Origin: Chloroflexota bacterium
Lineage (GTDB): Bacteria > Chloroflexota > Anaerolineae > UBA4142
Direction: 5' to 3'
Assembly: GCA_016223105.1 (NCBI GenBank)
Contig: JACRPR010000045.1
Coordinates: 1-32,043 of the forward strand
DNA: 32,043 bases
How positions within the stretch are numbered: position 1 is the stretch's first letter; the number at the start of each line of letters is the position of its first letter. Made by a program: the position numbers and the translations under genes. Positions 1 to 9,032 of the stretch are shown here, in pieces. The notes beneath the pieces are model-generated. The model was not told the DNA's origin. It was given only the letters and a program-made list of their open reading frames with translations, and ran no database searches.

Positions 1-516
1 CCGCAACCGCCGGGACATCCGGTCGAATTTTTTGGCAAGATCGAACAATTGCCGGCGAGCGGCTTGGTCGGCGATTGGATCGTTACCGGGCGCACGGTTC
101 ATGTTAGCGCGCAAACGCGGATTCAGAATCCTGAAAAAGCCAAAGTCGGCGCGTTCGTGCACGTTAAAGGGATCGCGCTCGCCGATGGCACGGTGAACGC
201 GACGCACATCGAAGTTCGCAACGATGCGCCACCGCCGATTGTGCGCTACATCAAGTTCTACGGCATCATCCAAAGTTTGCCGGCATCGGGCTTGATCGGC
301 GATTGGACGATCAATGGGTTGACGGTTCACGTTACGAATACAACCGTGATTAATCAATCCCAGGGCGCGCCCGCAGTTGGCAAGCCGGTCGAAGTCAAAG
401 GCATTCTCAACACCGACGGCACGGTGAACGCGCTCAAGATCGAAATCAAGCGCGCACCCAGCACAACCAGCGCGCCGTTCGGCAAAGCCGGCGCAGTTTC
501 ACAATCGAGTCAATAA
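1..516 (+). CDS. DUF5666-like repeat protein, 5' end outside window
   Basis: Frame 1 is open from base 1 (PQPPGHPVEFFGKIEQLPASGLVGDW...). At least two tandem repeats of the form 'G.I..LPASGL.GDW.I.G.TVHV...VG..V.VKG...DGTVNA..IE'. Confidence 0.7.
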   Translation, partial: PQPPGHPVEFFGKIEQLPASGLVGDWIVTGRTVHVSAQTRIQNPEKAKVGAFVHVKGIALADGTVNATHIEVRNDAPPPIVRYIKFYGIIQSLPASGLIGDWTINGLTVHVTNTTVINQSQGAPAVGKPVEVKGILNTDGTVNALKIEIKRAPSTTSAPFGKAGAVSQSSQ

Positions 517-552
517 CGCCCAACCCGCGCCGATTAAATCGCGCATTGAGCA

Positions 553-615
553 AACGCGGGCAAGGCACGGAGATTTCACCTCCGCGCCCTTGCCCGCGTT
601 CATCTGTTTTTTTTG
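553..615 (+). terminator. Rho-independent terminator
   Basis: aacgcgggcaagg ... ccttgcccgcgtt, 13-bp perfect stem, followed by catctgtttttttt. Confidence 0.8.
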
Positions 616-633
616 CAAGCGTACAAATCCTTT

Positions 634-695
634 GTCACCCTGAGCGAAGCGAAGGGTCGCGCGCGCGCGCACTGCTTCGCTTCGCTCAGCATGAC
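634..695. repeat. REP-like palindromic element (GAGCGAAGCGAAG family)
   Basis: gtcaccctgagcgaagcgaaggg ... gcttcgcttcgctcagcatgac inverted arms. Confidence 0.75.
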
Positions 696-729
696 ATGCT
701 GAACCGTCGCCTGTTTTTTTCGATCACCG

Positions 730-1866
730 ATGATCCAAACTTCCAAACGCGAAATCGAGCCGCGCATTCGCGGCACCCGCGCCGGGCATATCGCGCAAGA
801 GTTGTTTACCAACAGCGCGCATTTTCCGATCGCGATTATTTTTTTCGAACTCTTGCGCGAAGGCGCGCGCGAGTACATCACCAAACCGGATCTCTACGCG
901 TTGCTCATCGCCGCGACCGCGCAAGCGTACATCATCGGGCGCAGATATTTCGCCCAGCGCGCGCGCCCGATGTGGGGCAACCTGATCGCGCCGACGATTT
1001 ATACCTTGATCGAAGTCGCGTTTGAAGGCGTCGCGTTTTTTACCGCGCCGCATCACCTGGCATATTGGGGTTTTGCGTTACTGATTGACATCCTGCAAGA
1101 AATTCAATTGCACCTGCGCGGCGCGTTTCGCAACGCATTGATCCTGATTGAAAACCTGGCGCGCACGAGCATTTTGCTTTTGATGTATTGGCTGTACGAA
1201 GCACTCACACATCCCGAAAAAGCCGCGCCTGAAATTTTTTTTACGGACGACAGTCACGTTTTTCTGACACTCGCGATTGTTTTTACCGGCATCGTGATCG
1301 GAATCGCGAATGTGCTGACGCACACCTATCAAACGACTTTGCGCGAAACCGCCGAACAATTGCGCGTGTACTCGGAATGGGTCTTTGGACGCGCGCTGTT
1401 GAGCGCGGCAGTCAACGATCCGAACGTGCTAACGCTCAAGCCGCGCGAGCGCACGATTTTATTTATGGACATTCGCGGCTTTACGCGGTGGAGCGATCAA
1501 CAATCGCCGGAAAATGTGGTCGCGATGCTCAACCGGTATTTTGAAACCGCCGAGCAAGTGTGGTCGCGCGTTGCCGCGAGCAAAGTCAAATTGACTGCAG
1601 ACGAAGTGATGATCGTGTTCGCGACACCGGCGCAAGCCGCGACTGCCGCGCTCGAATTGCGCGCGGCAATCGCGACGATTCTTGCGCCGTTCGGATTGAA
1701 TGTCGGGATCGGCATTCACACCGGCTTGCTCGCGGAAGGATTGATCGGCAGTCGCACGTTGAAAGGTTACGATGTGATCGGCGATACGGTGAACATCGCG
1801 AAACGCATTTGCGATGTCGCGCGTGGCGGCGAGATTTTGTTATCGCGCGAAACTCGCCACAAATAA
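730..1866 (+). CDS. Membrane-anchored class III adenylate/guanylate cyclase
   Basis: N-terminal hydrophobic segments, then ILFMDIRGFTRWSD, ADEVMIVFATP, GIGIHTG and YDVIGDTVNIAKRI motifs. Confidence 0.85.
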   Translation: MIQTSKREIEPRIRGTRAGHIAQELFTNSAHFPIAIIFFELLREGAREYITKPDLYALLIAATAQAYIIGRRYFAQRARPMWGNLIAPTIYTLIEVAFEGVAFFTAPHHLAYWGFALLIDILQEIQLHLRGAFRNALILIENLARTSILLLMYWLYEALTHPEKAAPEIFFTDDSHVFLTLAIVFTGIVIGIANVLTHTYQTTLRETAEQLRVYSEWVFGRALLSAAVNDPNVLTLKPRERTILFMDIRGFTRWSDQQSPENVVAMLNRYFETAEQVWSRVAASKVKLTADEVMIVFATPAQAATAALELRAAIATILAPFGLNVGIGIHTGLLAEGLIGSRTLKGYDVIGDTVNIAKRICDVARGGEILLSRETRHK

Positions 1867-1884
1867 ATTTACGTGAGGTTGAAA

Positions 1885-2535
1885 ATGTTTAAGCCCAGTT
1901 GGATTGCGCTTACGCTTGCGAGTGGTGTGTTGGGAATTGCTCTGATGGCATTGCAACTAACGTCCGCGCCATCCGCACGCGCGCAAGGTCCCGCGCCGAT
2001 TTATTTACCGCACATCGGCGTCAATTGTCCCAAGTTGTTGATCCAGGATCCGGGTTTTGAAGCCGGCACGCCGAACGCATCCTGGGCAGTTTCCAGCACG
2101 TTATCGTCCGCGATCATTGACTCGACCTCCACGATTCCATCGCCGAATCCGACGAACACCGGTTTGTGGAAAGCGTGGCTGGGTGGCAATGATTCTGTGT
2201 CCGAAAGCATTTGGCAAACGATCACCGTGCCGGCGAACACGACGAGTTTGCAAGTTTCGTTCTGGCGGCGCGTAACAACGCAAGAGCCGAATCCGCTCAT
2301 CAACGATTCGCTCGCGGTGTTGCTTCGCAACACGTCCGGCGTACCCCTGGAAGCCGCGCTGTACACCTTGTTCGATGGCGATGCTGGCTCGACCTGGGTG
2401 CAACACACCGTCAGCGCGATCGGGAATTATGCCGGGCAAACGATTCACCTCGCGTTTCTCGCGCAGACCGACACGACCGATGCCACGAATTTTTTCATTG
2501 ACGATGTGATGGTTTTTGCCGGGTGTGCGCCGTAA
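1885..2535 (+). CDS. Secreted protein with predicted beta-sandwich/carbohydrate-binding-like domain
   Basis: Signal peptide MFKPSWIALTLASGVLGIALMALQLTSAPSARAQ; 'DPGFEAGTPNASW...FFIDDVMV' pattern typical of jelly-roll modules. Confidence 0.6.
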   Translation: MFKPSWIALTLASGVLGIALMALQLTSAPSARAQGPAPIYLPHIGVNCPKLLIQDPGFEAGTPNASWAVSSTLSSAIIDSTSTIPSPNPTNTGLWKAWLGGNDSVSESIWQTITVPANTTSLQVSFWRRVTTQEPNPLINDSLAVLLRNTSGVPLEAALYTLFDGDAGSTWVQHTVSAIGNYAGQTIHLAFLAQTDTTDATNFFIDDVMVFAGCAP

Positions 2536-2569
2536 GTCGGACAAATTTCCAAATTTGTCCAACAAATCA

Positions 2570-2600
2570 AACGGGCGAGGAAAAAATTCCTCGCCCGTTT
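2570..2600. terminator. Bidirectional terminator between convergent units
   Basis: aacgggcgaggaaaaaattcctcgcccgtttt, 11-bp perfect stem between a + gene and rpsI (-). Confidence 0.8.
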
Positions 2601-2653
2601 TCGTTTCCACAATTCGCGCCATCCCGGAATTTGGAGCAAATCCAAATTCGCGT

Positions 2654-3046
2654 TTAGCGTTTGGTGTATTGCTTCGCCTTGCGCGCGCGTTTCAAACCTG
2701 GTTTCTTGCGTTCCTTTTCGCGCGCATCGCGCGTCAGCAACCCGGCTTTACGCAAAACGCCTTTGAAGCCGGCATCCGCCGCGAGGAGCGCGCGCGCCAC
2801 GCCCAATGAAACCGCATCGGCTTGCCCGGCAACGCCGCCGCCTTTGACCAGAACGGACACCGCAAAGCGCGCTTCGTTTTCCGTCGCGCGCAAGGGCGCG
2901 CCGACGAGCGCGACAAAATTTTCCGGGAAATACTTGTCCATCGGTTTTTCGTTGACTGTGAATGTGCCGCTTCCCGCGAACAAACGCACGCGCGCGACTG
3001 CGGATTTGCGCCGCCCCACACCTTCATAATATTTGCCGGTTGTCAT
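2654..3046 (-). CDS. rpsI: 30S ribosomal protein S9
   Basis: YYEGVGRRKSAVARVRL...; C-terminus RKKPGLKRARKAKQYTKR. Confidence 0.97.
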   Translation of the reverse strand: MTTGKYYEGVGRRKSAVARVRLFAGSGTFTVNEKPMDKYFPENFVALVGAPLRATENEARFAVSVLVKGGGVAGQADAVSLGVARALLAADAGFKGVLRKAGLLTRDAREKERKKPGLKRARKAKQYTKR

Positions 3047-3049
3047 TTG

Positions 3050-3478
3050 CTAAACCTCCAACGTTTTCGGCTTGTGCGCCAAGTGCGGATGCGTTGCGCC
3101 CGCATACACTTTGAGTTTTTTAAAGATCACGCGACCGAGCCGACCTTTCGGCAACATACCCCACACCGCGGCTTTGAGCACACGATCGGGATGCCGTTTC
3201 AATTGATCGCTCAAAACGGTTTTCTTCATTCCGCCCGGGTAACCCGAGTGATGATAATAAAATTTCTCGACCAGCTTTTTGCCGGTAACGCGCACCTTGC
3301 CCGCGTTCAACACAACGACGAAATCTCCGCAATCGAGATGCGGCGTGTAAATCGTTTTGTGTTTGCCTTTGAGAATTTTTGCAATGCCCGAGGCAAGCCG
3401 ACCGAGCGTTTTGCCCTCGGCACTGACGACGTACCATTCCCGCTTGATATCAGCGGGCTTGGTGTTGAATGTTTTCAT
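3050..3478 (-). CDS. rplM: 50S ribosomal protein L13
   Basis: [30 protein letters not shown]...; start chosen at MKTFNTK. Confidence 0.96.
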   Translation of the reverse strand: MKTFNTKPADIKREWYVVSAEGKTLGRLASGIAKILKGKHKTIYTPHLDCGDFVVVLNAGKVRVTGKKLVEKFYYHHSGYPGGMKKTVLSDQLKRHPDRVLKAAVWGMLPKGRLGRVIFKKLKVYAGATHPHLAHKPKTLEV

Positions 3479-3517
3479 CCTTCGCTCCAACGCCCACAAG
3501 GGGCTAGACTACAATTA

Positions 3518-4258
3518 TCAATCATACCGGACTGCGACCAAACACAATCCGTGAGGTGGAACGGTTTGACCCGCGCGACGTTGTTTTTCTAACACCGCGC
3601 GAAATTCCGCGCGGCTCAACGCGCCCTTGCCAACCAGGATCAGCGTGCCGACGATGCGGCGCACCATTCGATACAGAAACGCGTTCGCTTTTAGTTCGAT
3701 GTGGATCAATGCGCCATCGCGTTTGACTTCCGCGCGCAACATTTTGCGAACCGCGCTATGCGTATCGCCGCGTGGCGGCGTGCCGAACGCGCCGAAATCT
3801 TTTTCGCCGTTCAACTCCTGCGCCGCGTCATTCATCGCGCTGGCATCGAGCGGCTCCGCGATCAACAGTGCGTACCGTTGCGCGAGCGGTGATCGAATCG
3901 CCGCGTTCAAAATCGTGTACCGATACACGCGACTGGTCGCGCGATACCGCGCGGAAAAATCGGCGGCGACCTGGTTCAGGGATCGAATCGCGATATCGTT
4001 TGGTAAAACTGCGTTGAGCGCGCGTTGCAAAATTTCGAGCGGACGATCCCACGTTGTATCGAAATGCGCGCCCTGCCCGATTGCGTGAACGCCGGTGTCC
4101 GTGCGCCCTGCGCCGATCACGCGAATTTTCGCGCCGGTGATCTTGTGTAGCGCGCGTTCGAGTTCGCCTTGCACGGTGCGCCCGCGTCTTTGAATCTGGA
4201 AACCGGCGAACTCGGTTCCGTCATATTCAACAATTGCGAGAACGCGGTATATGTTCAT
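3518..4258 (-). CDS. truA: tRNA pseudouridine(38-40) synthase
   Basis: EYDGTEFAGFQIQ..RTVQGELE and GAGRTDTGVHA motifs. Confidence 0.96.
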   Translation of the reverse strand: MNIYRVLAIVEYDGTEFAGFQIQRRGRTVQGELERALHKITGAKIRVIGAGRTDTGVHAIGQGAHFDTTWDRPLEILQRALNAVLPNDIAIRSLNQVAADFSARYRATSRVYRYTILNAAIRSPLAQRYALLIAEPLDASAMNDAAQELNGEKDFGAFGTPPRGDTHSAVRKMLRAEVKRDGALIHIELKANAFLYRMVRRIVGTLILVGKGALSRAEFRAVLEKQRRAGQTVPPHGLCLVAVRYD

Positions 4259-4259
4259 T

Positions 4260-4328
4260 GTTGGATAGTTGGATAGTTGAATAGTGCGTTAGTTGGATCA
4301 GCACTATCAAACTATCCAACTATTCAAC
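4260..4328. repeat. TAGT-N4 octamer hairpin, rplQ/truA spacer
   Basis: gttggatagttggatagttgaatagtgc (4260-4287) against gcactatcaaactatccaactattcaac (4301-4328); 28-bp stem with about 3 mismatches. Confidence 0.85.
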
Positions 4329-4339
4329 GATGCAACTAA

Positions 4340-4702
4340 CTACGCTTCGCGATCAACCAATTCCATAATCACCACCGGCGCGGCATCGCCGAGACGCGGA
4401 CCCACTTTGTAGAGTCGCGTGTATCCGCCGGGACGTTCCTTGTAACGCGGACCGAGTGTCTTGAACAATTTTTCGGTAACGTCTTTATCCAGAATCGTGC
4501 GCGAGGCGAGGCGGCGTTGATGCGCGCCATCGTTTTTCGCGAGCGTGATCAATTTTTCCGCGTCGCCGCGCACGGCTTTGGCTTTCGCTTCAGTCGTTTC
4601 GATCCGCTCGTGGCGAAAAAATTCGGTAATTAATGAGCGGAACAACGCCTTGCGCTGGCTCGTGCTCCGACCCAGTTGGCGTCCTACTACTCGATGACGC
4701 AT
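4340..4702 (-). CDS. rplQ: 50S ribosomal protein L17
   Basis: MRHRVVGRQLGRSTSQRKALFRSLITEFFRHERIETT. Confidence 0.97.
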   Translation of the reverse strand: MRHRVVGRQLGRSTSQRKALFRSLITEFFRHERIETTEAKAKAVRGDAEKLITLAKNDGAHQRRLASRTILDKDVTEKLFKTLGPRYKERPGGYTRLYKVGPRLGDAAPVVIMELVDREA

Positions 4703-4704
4703 GT

Positions 4705-5595
4705 CTAATCTCCCTCACTCGAATCGGAGCCGGAGCCCTGCCCGGACTCGTCGCCCTCTTCGCCGGCGGCAAGCATATCCGATGCGGGCTGAATCGCTTC
4801 CAGATACCCTTTGACCTGCAAACGCTCCACCAATTCGTCCAATGATTTCTGTCCAAAGTTGCGGATGGCAAGAATTTCGTCTTTGCCTTTTTTCATCCGC
4901 TCCAACACTTCGCCGACTTTGGTGATGCCGGCGCGTTTCAAACAGTTGTACGCGCGCACCGACAATTCCAGGTCTTCGATGGGCATATCGTACACGCGAC
5001 TGGGAATTTCGGATTCGGGCGCGGCTTCGATTTCCGGTTCTGCGCCAAACCCGGCGACGAGATTGAACAAGCGCAGTAAATTGCGCGCGGCTTCGCTCAA
5101 CGCTTCGCGCGGCGTGATCGATCCGTCGGTCGAAACTTCCATCACCAGGTTATCGTAATTCGTCATTTGACCGACGCGCGCCGGCTCGACGCGAAAATTT
5201 GCCTTTTTCACCGGGCTAAAGGTCGCATCAATCGGAATTTCATCAATCGGCAATTTGCCGCGTCCTTCCGCCGGCGAATAACCCTTGCCGCGCGAGACGA
5301 CCAGGTCAAGATCAATCGAGGCATCGTCCGAATCGAGCGTGAGCAAATGCACATCGGAATTGATCAGCTCGACGTGCGCGGGCAACGCGATATCGCCCGC
5401 GGTCACTGAACCGCGCCCGCGCGCTTCGAGATGCAACCGCGCGGCTTGTTCGGCGTCGTGCATTTTGAAACGCAATTGTTTGACGTTCAAAATCAATTGC
5501 ATCATATCTTCTTTGGCGTGCGGGATCGGCGTGAATTCATGATGCACGTCTTCTACCTTGATCGAAGTAACCGCCGCGCCTTGAAGTGCCGACAT
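4705..5595 (-). CDS. rpoA: RNA polymerase alpha subunit, N-terminal segment missing in this sequence
   Basis: [18 protein letters not shown]... through the alpha-CTD ...[16 protein letters not shown]. Lacks the upstream [20 protein letters not shown] block. Confidence 0.95.
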   Translation of the reverse strand: [296 protein letters not shown]

Positions 5596-5607
5596 CCAAA
5601 CCCCAAA

Positions 5608-6243
5608 CTATCGGCTATAGTACTCGACGATCAGTTGTTCTTTGAGCGGCGTGTCAATTTGTTGGCGCGATGGCAGGTTCATTACCGAGCCCGCCAGATT
5701 CTGCGCGTCGAGGGACAACCATTCGGTGATCGAGCGGCGCGCGAGTTCTTTGCCGAGCGATTGAAAGTAAGTGCTTTTGCGCGCGTCTTCCGTAACCGTC
5801 ACCGCGTCGCCGGCTTTGAGCAGGACGGATGGCACCGTCATTTTTTTGCCGTTCACCAAAAAGTGTCCGTGCATCACGAGTTGGCGCGCTTGACGCCGAC
5901 TCACCGCAAAGCCGAGCCGGTAGACGACATTGTCGAGGCGGCTTTCGAGCGCCTGCAACAACGCGACGCCGGTCACACCGGTCGTTTTGGTCGCATCCGC
6001 GAAATAGCGGCGGAATTGACGTTCCATCACGCCATAGATGCGACGCGCTTTTTGTTTTTCGCGCAGTTGGGTCGCGTAATCGCTCGCCTTGCGGCGCATC
6101 CCGCCGGTCGGTCCGTGTTGACCGGGTGCGTACGCGCGTTTTTCAATCGCGCATTTGGGCGTATAGCACCGATTGCCTTTGAGATAAAGTTTACTGCCTT
6201 CGCGGCGGCAGAGAACGCAAACAGATCCAATATATCGAGACAT
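5608..6243 (-). CDS. rpsD: 30S ribosomal protein S4 (Zn-binding type)
   Basis: MSRYIGSVCVLCRREGSKLYLKG..C..C; start at 6243 rather than the long ORF start. Confidence 0.96.
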   Translation of the reverse strand: MSRYIGSVCVLCRREGSKLYLKGNRCYTPKCAIEKRAYAPGQHGPTGGMRRKASDYATQLREKQKARRIYGVMERQFRRYFADATKTTGVTGVALLQALESRLDNVVYRLGFAVSRRQARQLVMHGHFLVNGKKMTVPSVLLKAGDAVTVTEDARKSTYFQSLGKELARRSITEWLSLDAQNLAGSVMNLPSRQQIDTPLKEQLIVEYYSR

Positions 6244-6258
6244 ACAATCCTCTTTAAC

Positions 6259-6285
6259 GTAGGGCAAATTTATAAATTTGCCTAC
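6259..6285. repeat. GCAAATTTATAAATTTGC palindrome, rpsK/rpsD spacer
   Basis: gtagggcaaatttataaatttgcctac. Confidence 0.7.
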
Positions 6286-6716
6286 ACGCGACGTTTCTTG
6301 GGCGGACGACAACCGTTGTGCGGAATCGGCGTCTTGTCGGTGATCGAACGAACGCGAATACCGGATTGCTGAAGCGCGCGAATCGCGGCTTCGCGACCGG
6401 GTCCCGGTCCCTCGACTTGCACTTCGACTTCGCGCATGCCGGCATCCATCGCGACGCGCGCGGTATTTTGCGCGGCGATCTGCGCGGCGTACGGCGTGCT
6501 TTTGCGCGAGCCCTTGAAGCCGCTCGAGCCGGCACTGCCCCACGCGACCGCGTTGCCTTGCGGATCGGTGAAGGTAACAATCGTGTTGTTGAACGATGCG
6601 TGAATGCACACGCGACCGAACGGAACCGATCGGCGTTCGCGTTTTCCGCCGCGTCGCGCAACCGGACGTTTGCCGGCTGGAGCGGGCGCGCTTGTGGTTG
6701 TCTTTTCTTCCGCCAT
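6282..6716 (-). CDS. rpsK: 30S ribosomal protein S11
   Basis: [41 protein letters not shown]... Confidence 0.97.
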   Translation of the reverse strand: MAEEKTTTSAPAPAGKRPVARRGGKRERRSVPFGRVCIHASFNNTIVTFTDPQGNAVAWGSAGSSGFKGSRKSTPYAAQIAAQNTARVAMDAGMREVEVQVEGPGPGREAAIRALQQSGIRVRSITDKTPIPHNGCRPPKKRRV

Positions 6717-6728
6717 ATTTCTCCTTGG

Positions 6729-6806
6729 CTGGAAGTTGGAAGTTGGAGGTTGGGGATTAGACAAAGCGTCCAACATCCAATTTCCAATTTCCAACATCCA
6801 AAATCC
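6729..6806. repeat. TGGA-N3 heptamer hairpin, rpsM/rpsK spacer
   Basis: tggaagt-tggaagt-tggaggt-tgg ... ccaacat-ccaattt-ccaattt-ccaacat-cc. Confidence 0.8.
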
Positions 6807-7189
6807 TACTTCTTCGCTTTACTGCGCTTGCGCCCGGCAACGGTTTTCTTCACACCGCGTTTGGTGCGCGCGTTCGTGCGCGTGCGTTGACCATGCACCG
6901 GCAAATTCCGGCGATGGCGCAATCCGCGAAACGTTCCAATTTCTTGCATGCGTTTGATGTTCATCGCGATCTCGCGGCGCAAATCGCCTTCGACTTTATA
7001 ATCGCGATCAATGATCGTGCGAATCCGCGCGACTTCGGCTTCGGATAAATCCTTGATCCGGATGCCGGGCGCGATTTGCGCTTTGGTCATCACTTCATTC
7101 GCGCGCATCGGTCCCAGTCCAAAAATGTAGCGTAGAGCAATCTCGACGCGTTTTTGTCGCGGCAGGTCAACCCCAGCAATACGAGCCAT
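6806..7189 (-). CDS. rpsM: 30S ribosomal protein S13
   Basis: [26 protein letters not shown]...; [26 protein letters not shown]. Confidence 0.97.
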   Translation of the reverse strand: MARIAGVDLPRQKRVEIALRYIFGLGPMRANEVMTKAQIAPGIRIKDLSEAEVARIRTIIDRDYKVEGDLRREIAMNIKRMQEIGTFRGLRHRRNLPVHGQRTRTNARTKRGVKKTVAGRKRSKAKK

Positions 7190-7202
7190 TATTCCTCCGA
7201 GA

Positions 7203-7300
7203 TGGAGATTGGAGTTTGGAGATTAGAGATTGGAAATTGAACGATTCATCCAATATCCAATTTCCGCGCAAAGCGTCCAACATCCAATTTCCCAAATCTA
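7203..7300. repeat. TGGA-N3 heptamer hairpin, rpmJ/rpsM spacer
   Basis: tggagattggagtttggagattagagattggaaattg ... ccaatatccaatttcc...ccaacatccaatttccc. Shares caaagcgtccaacatccaatttcc with the 6729-6806 element. Confidence 0.8.
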
Positions 7301-7411
7301 TCCCTGTTTCTGTTTGTGTTTCGGATTAGAGCAAATGATCCGCAAAATGCCGCGTCGTCGAATGATTTTGCATTTTTCGCAACGCACTCGGACCGATGGT
7401 TTCACTTTCAT
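7298..7411 (-). CDS. rpmJ: 50S ribosomal protein L36 (37 aa, absent from supplied ORF track)
   Basis: Reverse strand reads [37 protein letters not shown], with C-X2-C...C...H zinc ligands. Confidence 0.95.
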   Translation of the reverse strand: MKVKPSVRVRCEKCKIIRRRGILRIICSNPKHKQKQG

Positions 7412-7433
7412 GCCTGTCTCCCATTCCTCGACT

Positions 7434-7501
7434 GTCATTCTGAGCGAAGCGAAGAATCACCCGCTATTGCGCGCCAGACCCTTCGCTTCGCTCAAGGTGA
7501 C
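7434..7501. repeat. REP-like palindromic element, map/rpmJ spacer
   Basis: gtcattctgagcgaagcgaagaatc ... cccttcgcttcgctcaaggtgac. Confidence 0.8.
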
Positions 7502-7504
7502 GTT

Positions 7505-8260
7505 CTACGAATCCAGTCTCGTCAAAATTTCCGGTTCACCCTCGGTGATCGCGACCGTGTGTTCAAAATGCGCCGAGAGCCGTCCGTCTTTGGTAACAAC
7601 CGTCCACTTGTCGCGCAGAACGCGCGTTTCCCATTTGCCTTCATTGATCATCGGCTCAATCGCCAGCGTCATTCCTGGTTTGAGCAAAGGTCCGCGCTTG
7701 CCTTGCCGATAATTTGGAATCTGCGGCTCTTCGTGCATCGTGCGTCCGACGCCGTGCCCGACGTACTCGCGCACAATCGAATAGCCGCGCGCTTCGGCGT
7801 AATCTTGCACTGCGGCAGAAATATCTTCGAGATACCTGCCGGCGCGCGATTGTGAAATTGCCGCCCACAACGCGCCTTCCGTAACCTGGATCAATCTCTG
7901 CGCGCCCGCCGAAATTTTCCCGACCGGGTACGTCATCGCGCTATCGCCCACAAATCCGTTGAGCGTCGCGCCGACATCAATCGAAATAATGTCGCCTTCT
8001 TGCAGGATGCGTTTCTTGTTCGGAATTCCGTGCACGACTTCATTATTGATCGAAGCGCAAATGGATGCCGGAAAACCGCGATACCCTTTGAAGGTAGGAT
8101 ACGCTTTGCGTTTGGTAACGAACCCGTGAATGAACTGATCGAGCTCGGCGGTCGAAACGCCGGGTTTTACTTGCCCGCGTAATGCGTCGAGCGCTTGGGC
8201 GACAATCAACCCGGCGGCGCGCATCTGCGCGAGTTCGTTCTTGGATTTAATGACGATCAC
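7505..8260 (-). CDS. map: Type I methionine aminopeptidase
   Basis: VHGIPNKK, DIISIDVGATLNGFVGDSAMTYPVG, YVGHGVGRTMHEEPQIPNY, LAIEPM. Confidence 0.97.
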   Translation of the reverse strand: MIVIKSKNELAQMRAAGLIVAQALDALRGQVKPGVSTAELDQFIHGFVTKRKAYPTFKGYRGFPASICASINNEVVHGIPNKKRILQEGDIISIDVGATLNGFVGDSAMTYPVGKISAGAQRLIQVTEGALWAAISQSRAGRYLEDISAAVQDYAEARGYSIVREYVGHGVGRTMHEEPQIPNYRQGKRGPLLKPGMTLAIEPMINEGKWETRVLRDKWTVVTKDGRLSAHFEHTVAITEGEPEILTRLDS

Positions 8261-8919
8261 AACATTTCCACAATCTTGACTATCGCCGCCTGAACCTGCT
8301 CAATGTTTTGCTCGCCATCCGCTTCGCGGAGCAAGCCCGCTTGGCGATAGTACTCGATCAACGGCGCGGTTTGCGAGTGATACACTTGAAGCCGGCGCGT
8401 TACCGTTTCCGGTTTGTCGTCGTTGCGCTGTTCGAGTGCAGTCCCGTCCTTGTCACACTTGCCGGTCTGCTTGGGCGGATTCGACAACAGATTATACACC
8501 GAACCGTCCGCCGGACAAAACCAGCGCGCCGAGAGTCGCTGAATCAACAATTCATCGCGCACATTCACGAGCAAGGTCGCGCCGATTTTTTTACCTTCGC
8601 GCGCGAACGCCGCATCAAGGGCTTGGGCTTGCGCCTCCGTCCGCGGGAACCCATCGAACACGACGCCATTGACGCAATCGGGACGCGCGATCCGCTCCAT
8701 CACCATTTGGATCGTTACATCGTCCGGCACCAGTTCGCCTTTTTCCATATACTTTTCAGCGAGTTTACCGAGCGGCGTTTGCTTGGCGCGATTCTCGCGG
8801 AACAAATCGCCGGACGAAACGTGCACGAGTCCGAAGTGTTCGCGCAAAATTTCCGCTTGTGTGCCTTTGCCCGCGCCCGGCGCGCCGAGCAGAATGATGT
8901 ACCTGGGTGCGTCGCTCAT
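8257..8919 (-). CDS. adk: Adenylate kinase
   Basis: YIILLGAPGAGKGTQAE, DGFPRT, LID region; start MSDAPRYI at 8919. Confidence 0.96.
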   Translation of the reverse strand: MSDAPRYIILLGAPGAGKGTQAEILREHFGLVHVSSGDLFRENRAKQTPLGKLAEKYMEKGELVPDDVTIQMVMERIARPDCVNGVVFDGFPRTEAQAQALDAAFAREGKKIGATLLVNVRDELLIQRLSARWFCPADGSVYNLLSNPPKQTGKCDKDGTALEQRNDDKPETVTRRLQVYHSQTAPLIEYYRQAGLLREADGEQNIEQVQAAIVKIVEML

Positions 8920-8943
8920 CGAAACCTCCGCGTTGAGGCGCGA

Positions 8944-9032
8944 GTGGACGTTGGATGGTTGAAGTTGGATGTTGGAAGGCAGATGCCCAGATTCCAAATT
9001 CCAACCTCCAATGTCCAACTTCCAATCTCTAT
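8944..9032. repeat. TGGA-N3 heptamer hairpin, secY/adk spacer
   Basis: tggacgttggatggttgaagttggatgttggaagg ... ccaaattccaacctccaatgtccaacttccaatctc. Confidence 0.8.

Noticed and set aside
546-1025. ORF overlapping the cyclase 5' end
   Set aside because: It begins in a terminator and REP element and overlaps the better-supported cyclase; its sequence is Arg/His-rich shadow translation.
2822-3592. Long + strand ORFs opposite ribosomal genes (also 5431-6372, 8308-9036, 9317-10126, 22271-22864)
   Set aside because: They are antisense shadows of well-supported conserved genes. High GC makes stop codons rare on the opposite strand and the translations show no recognisable domains.
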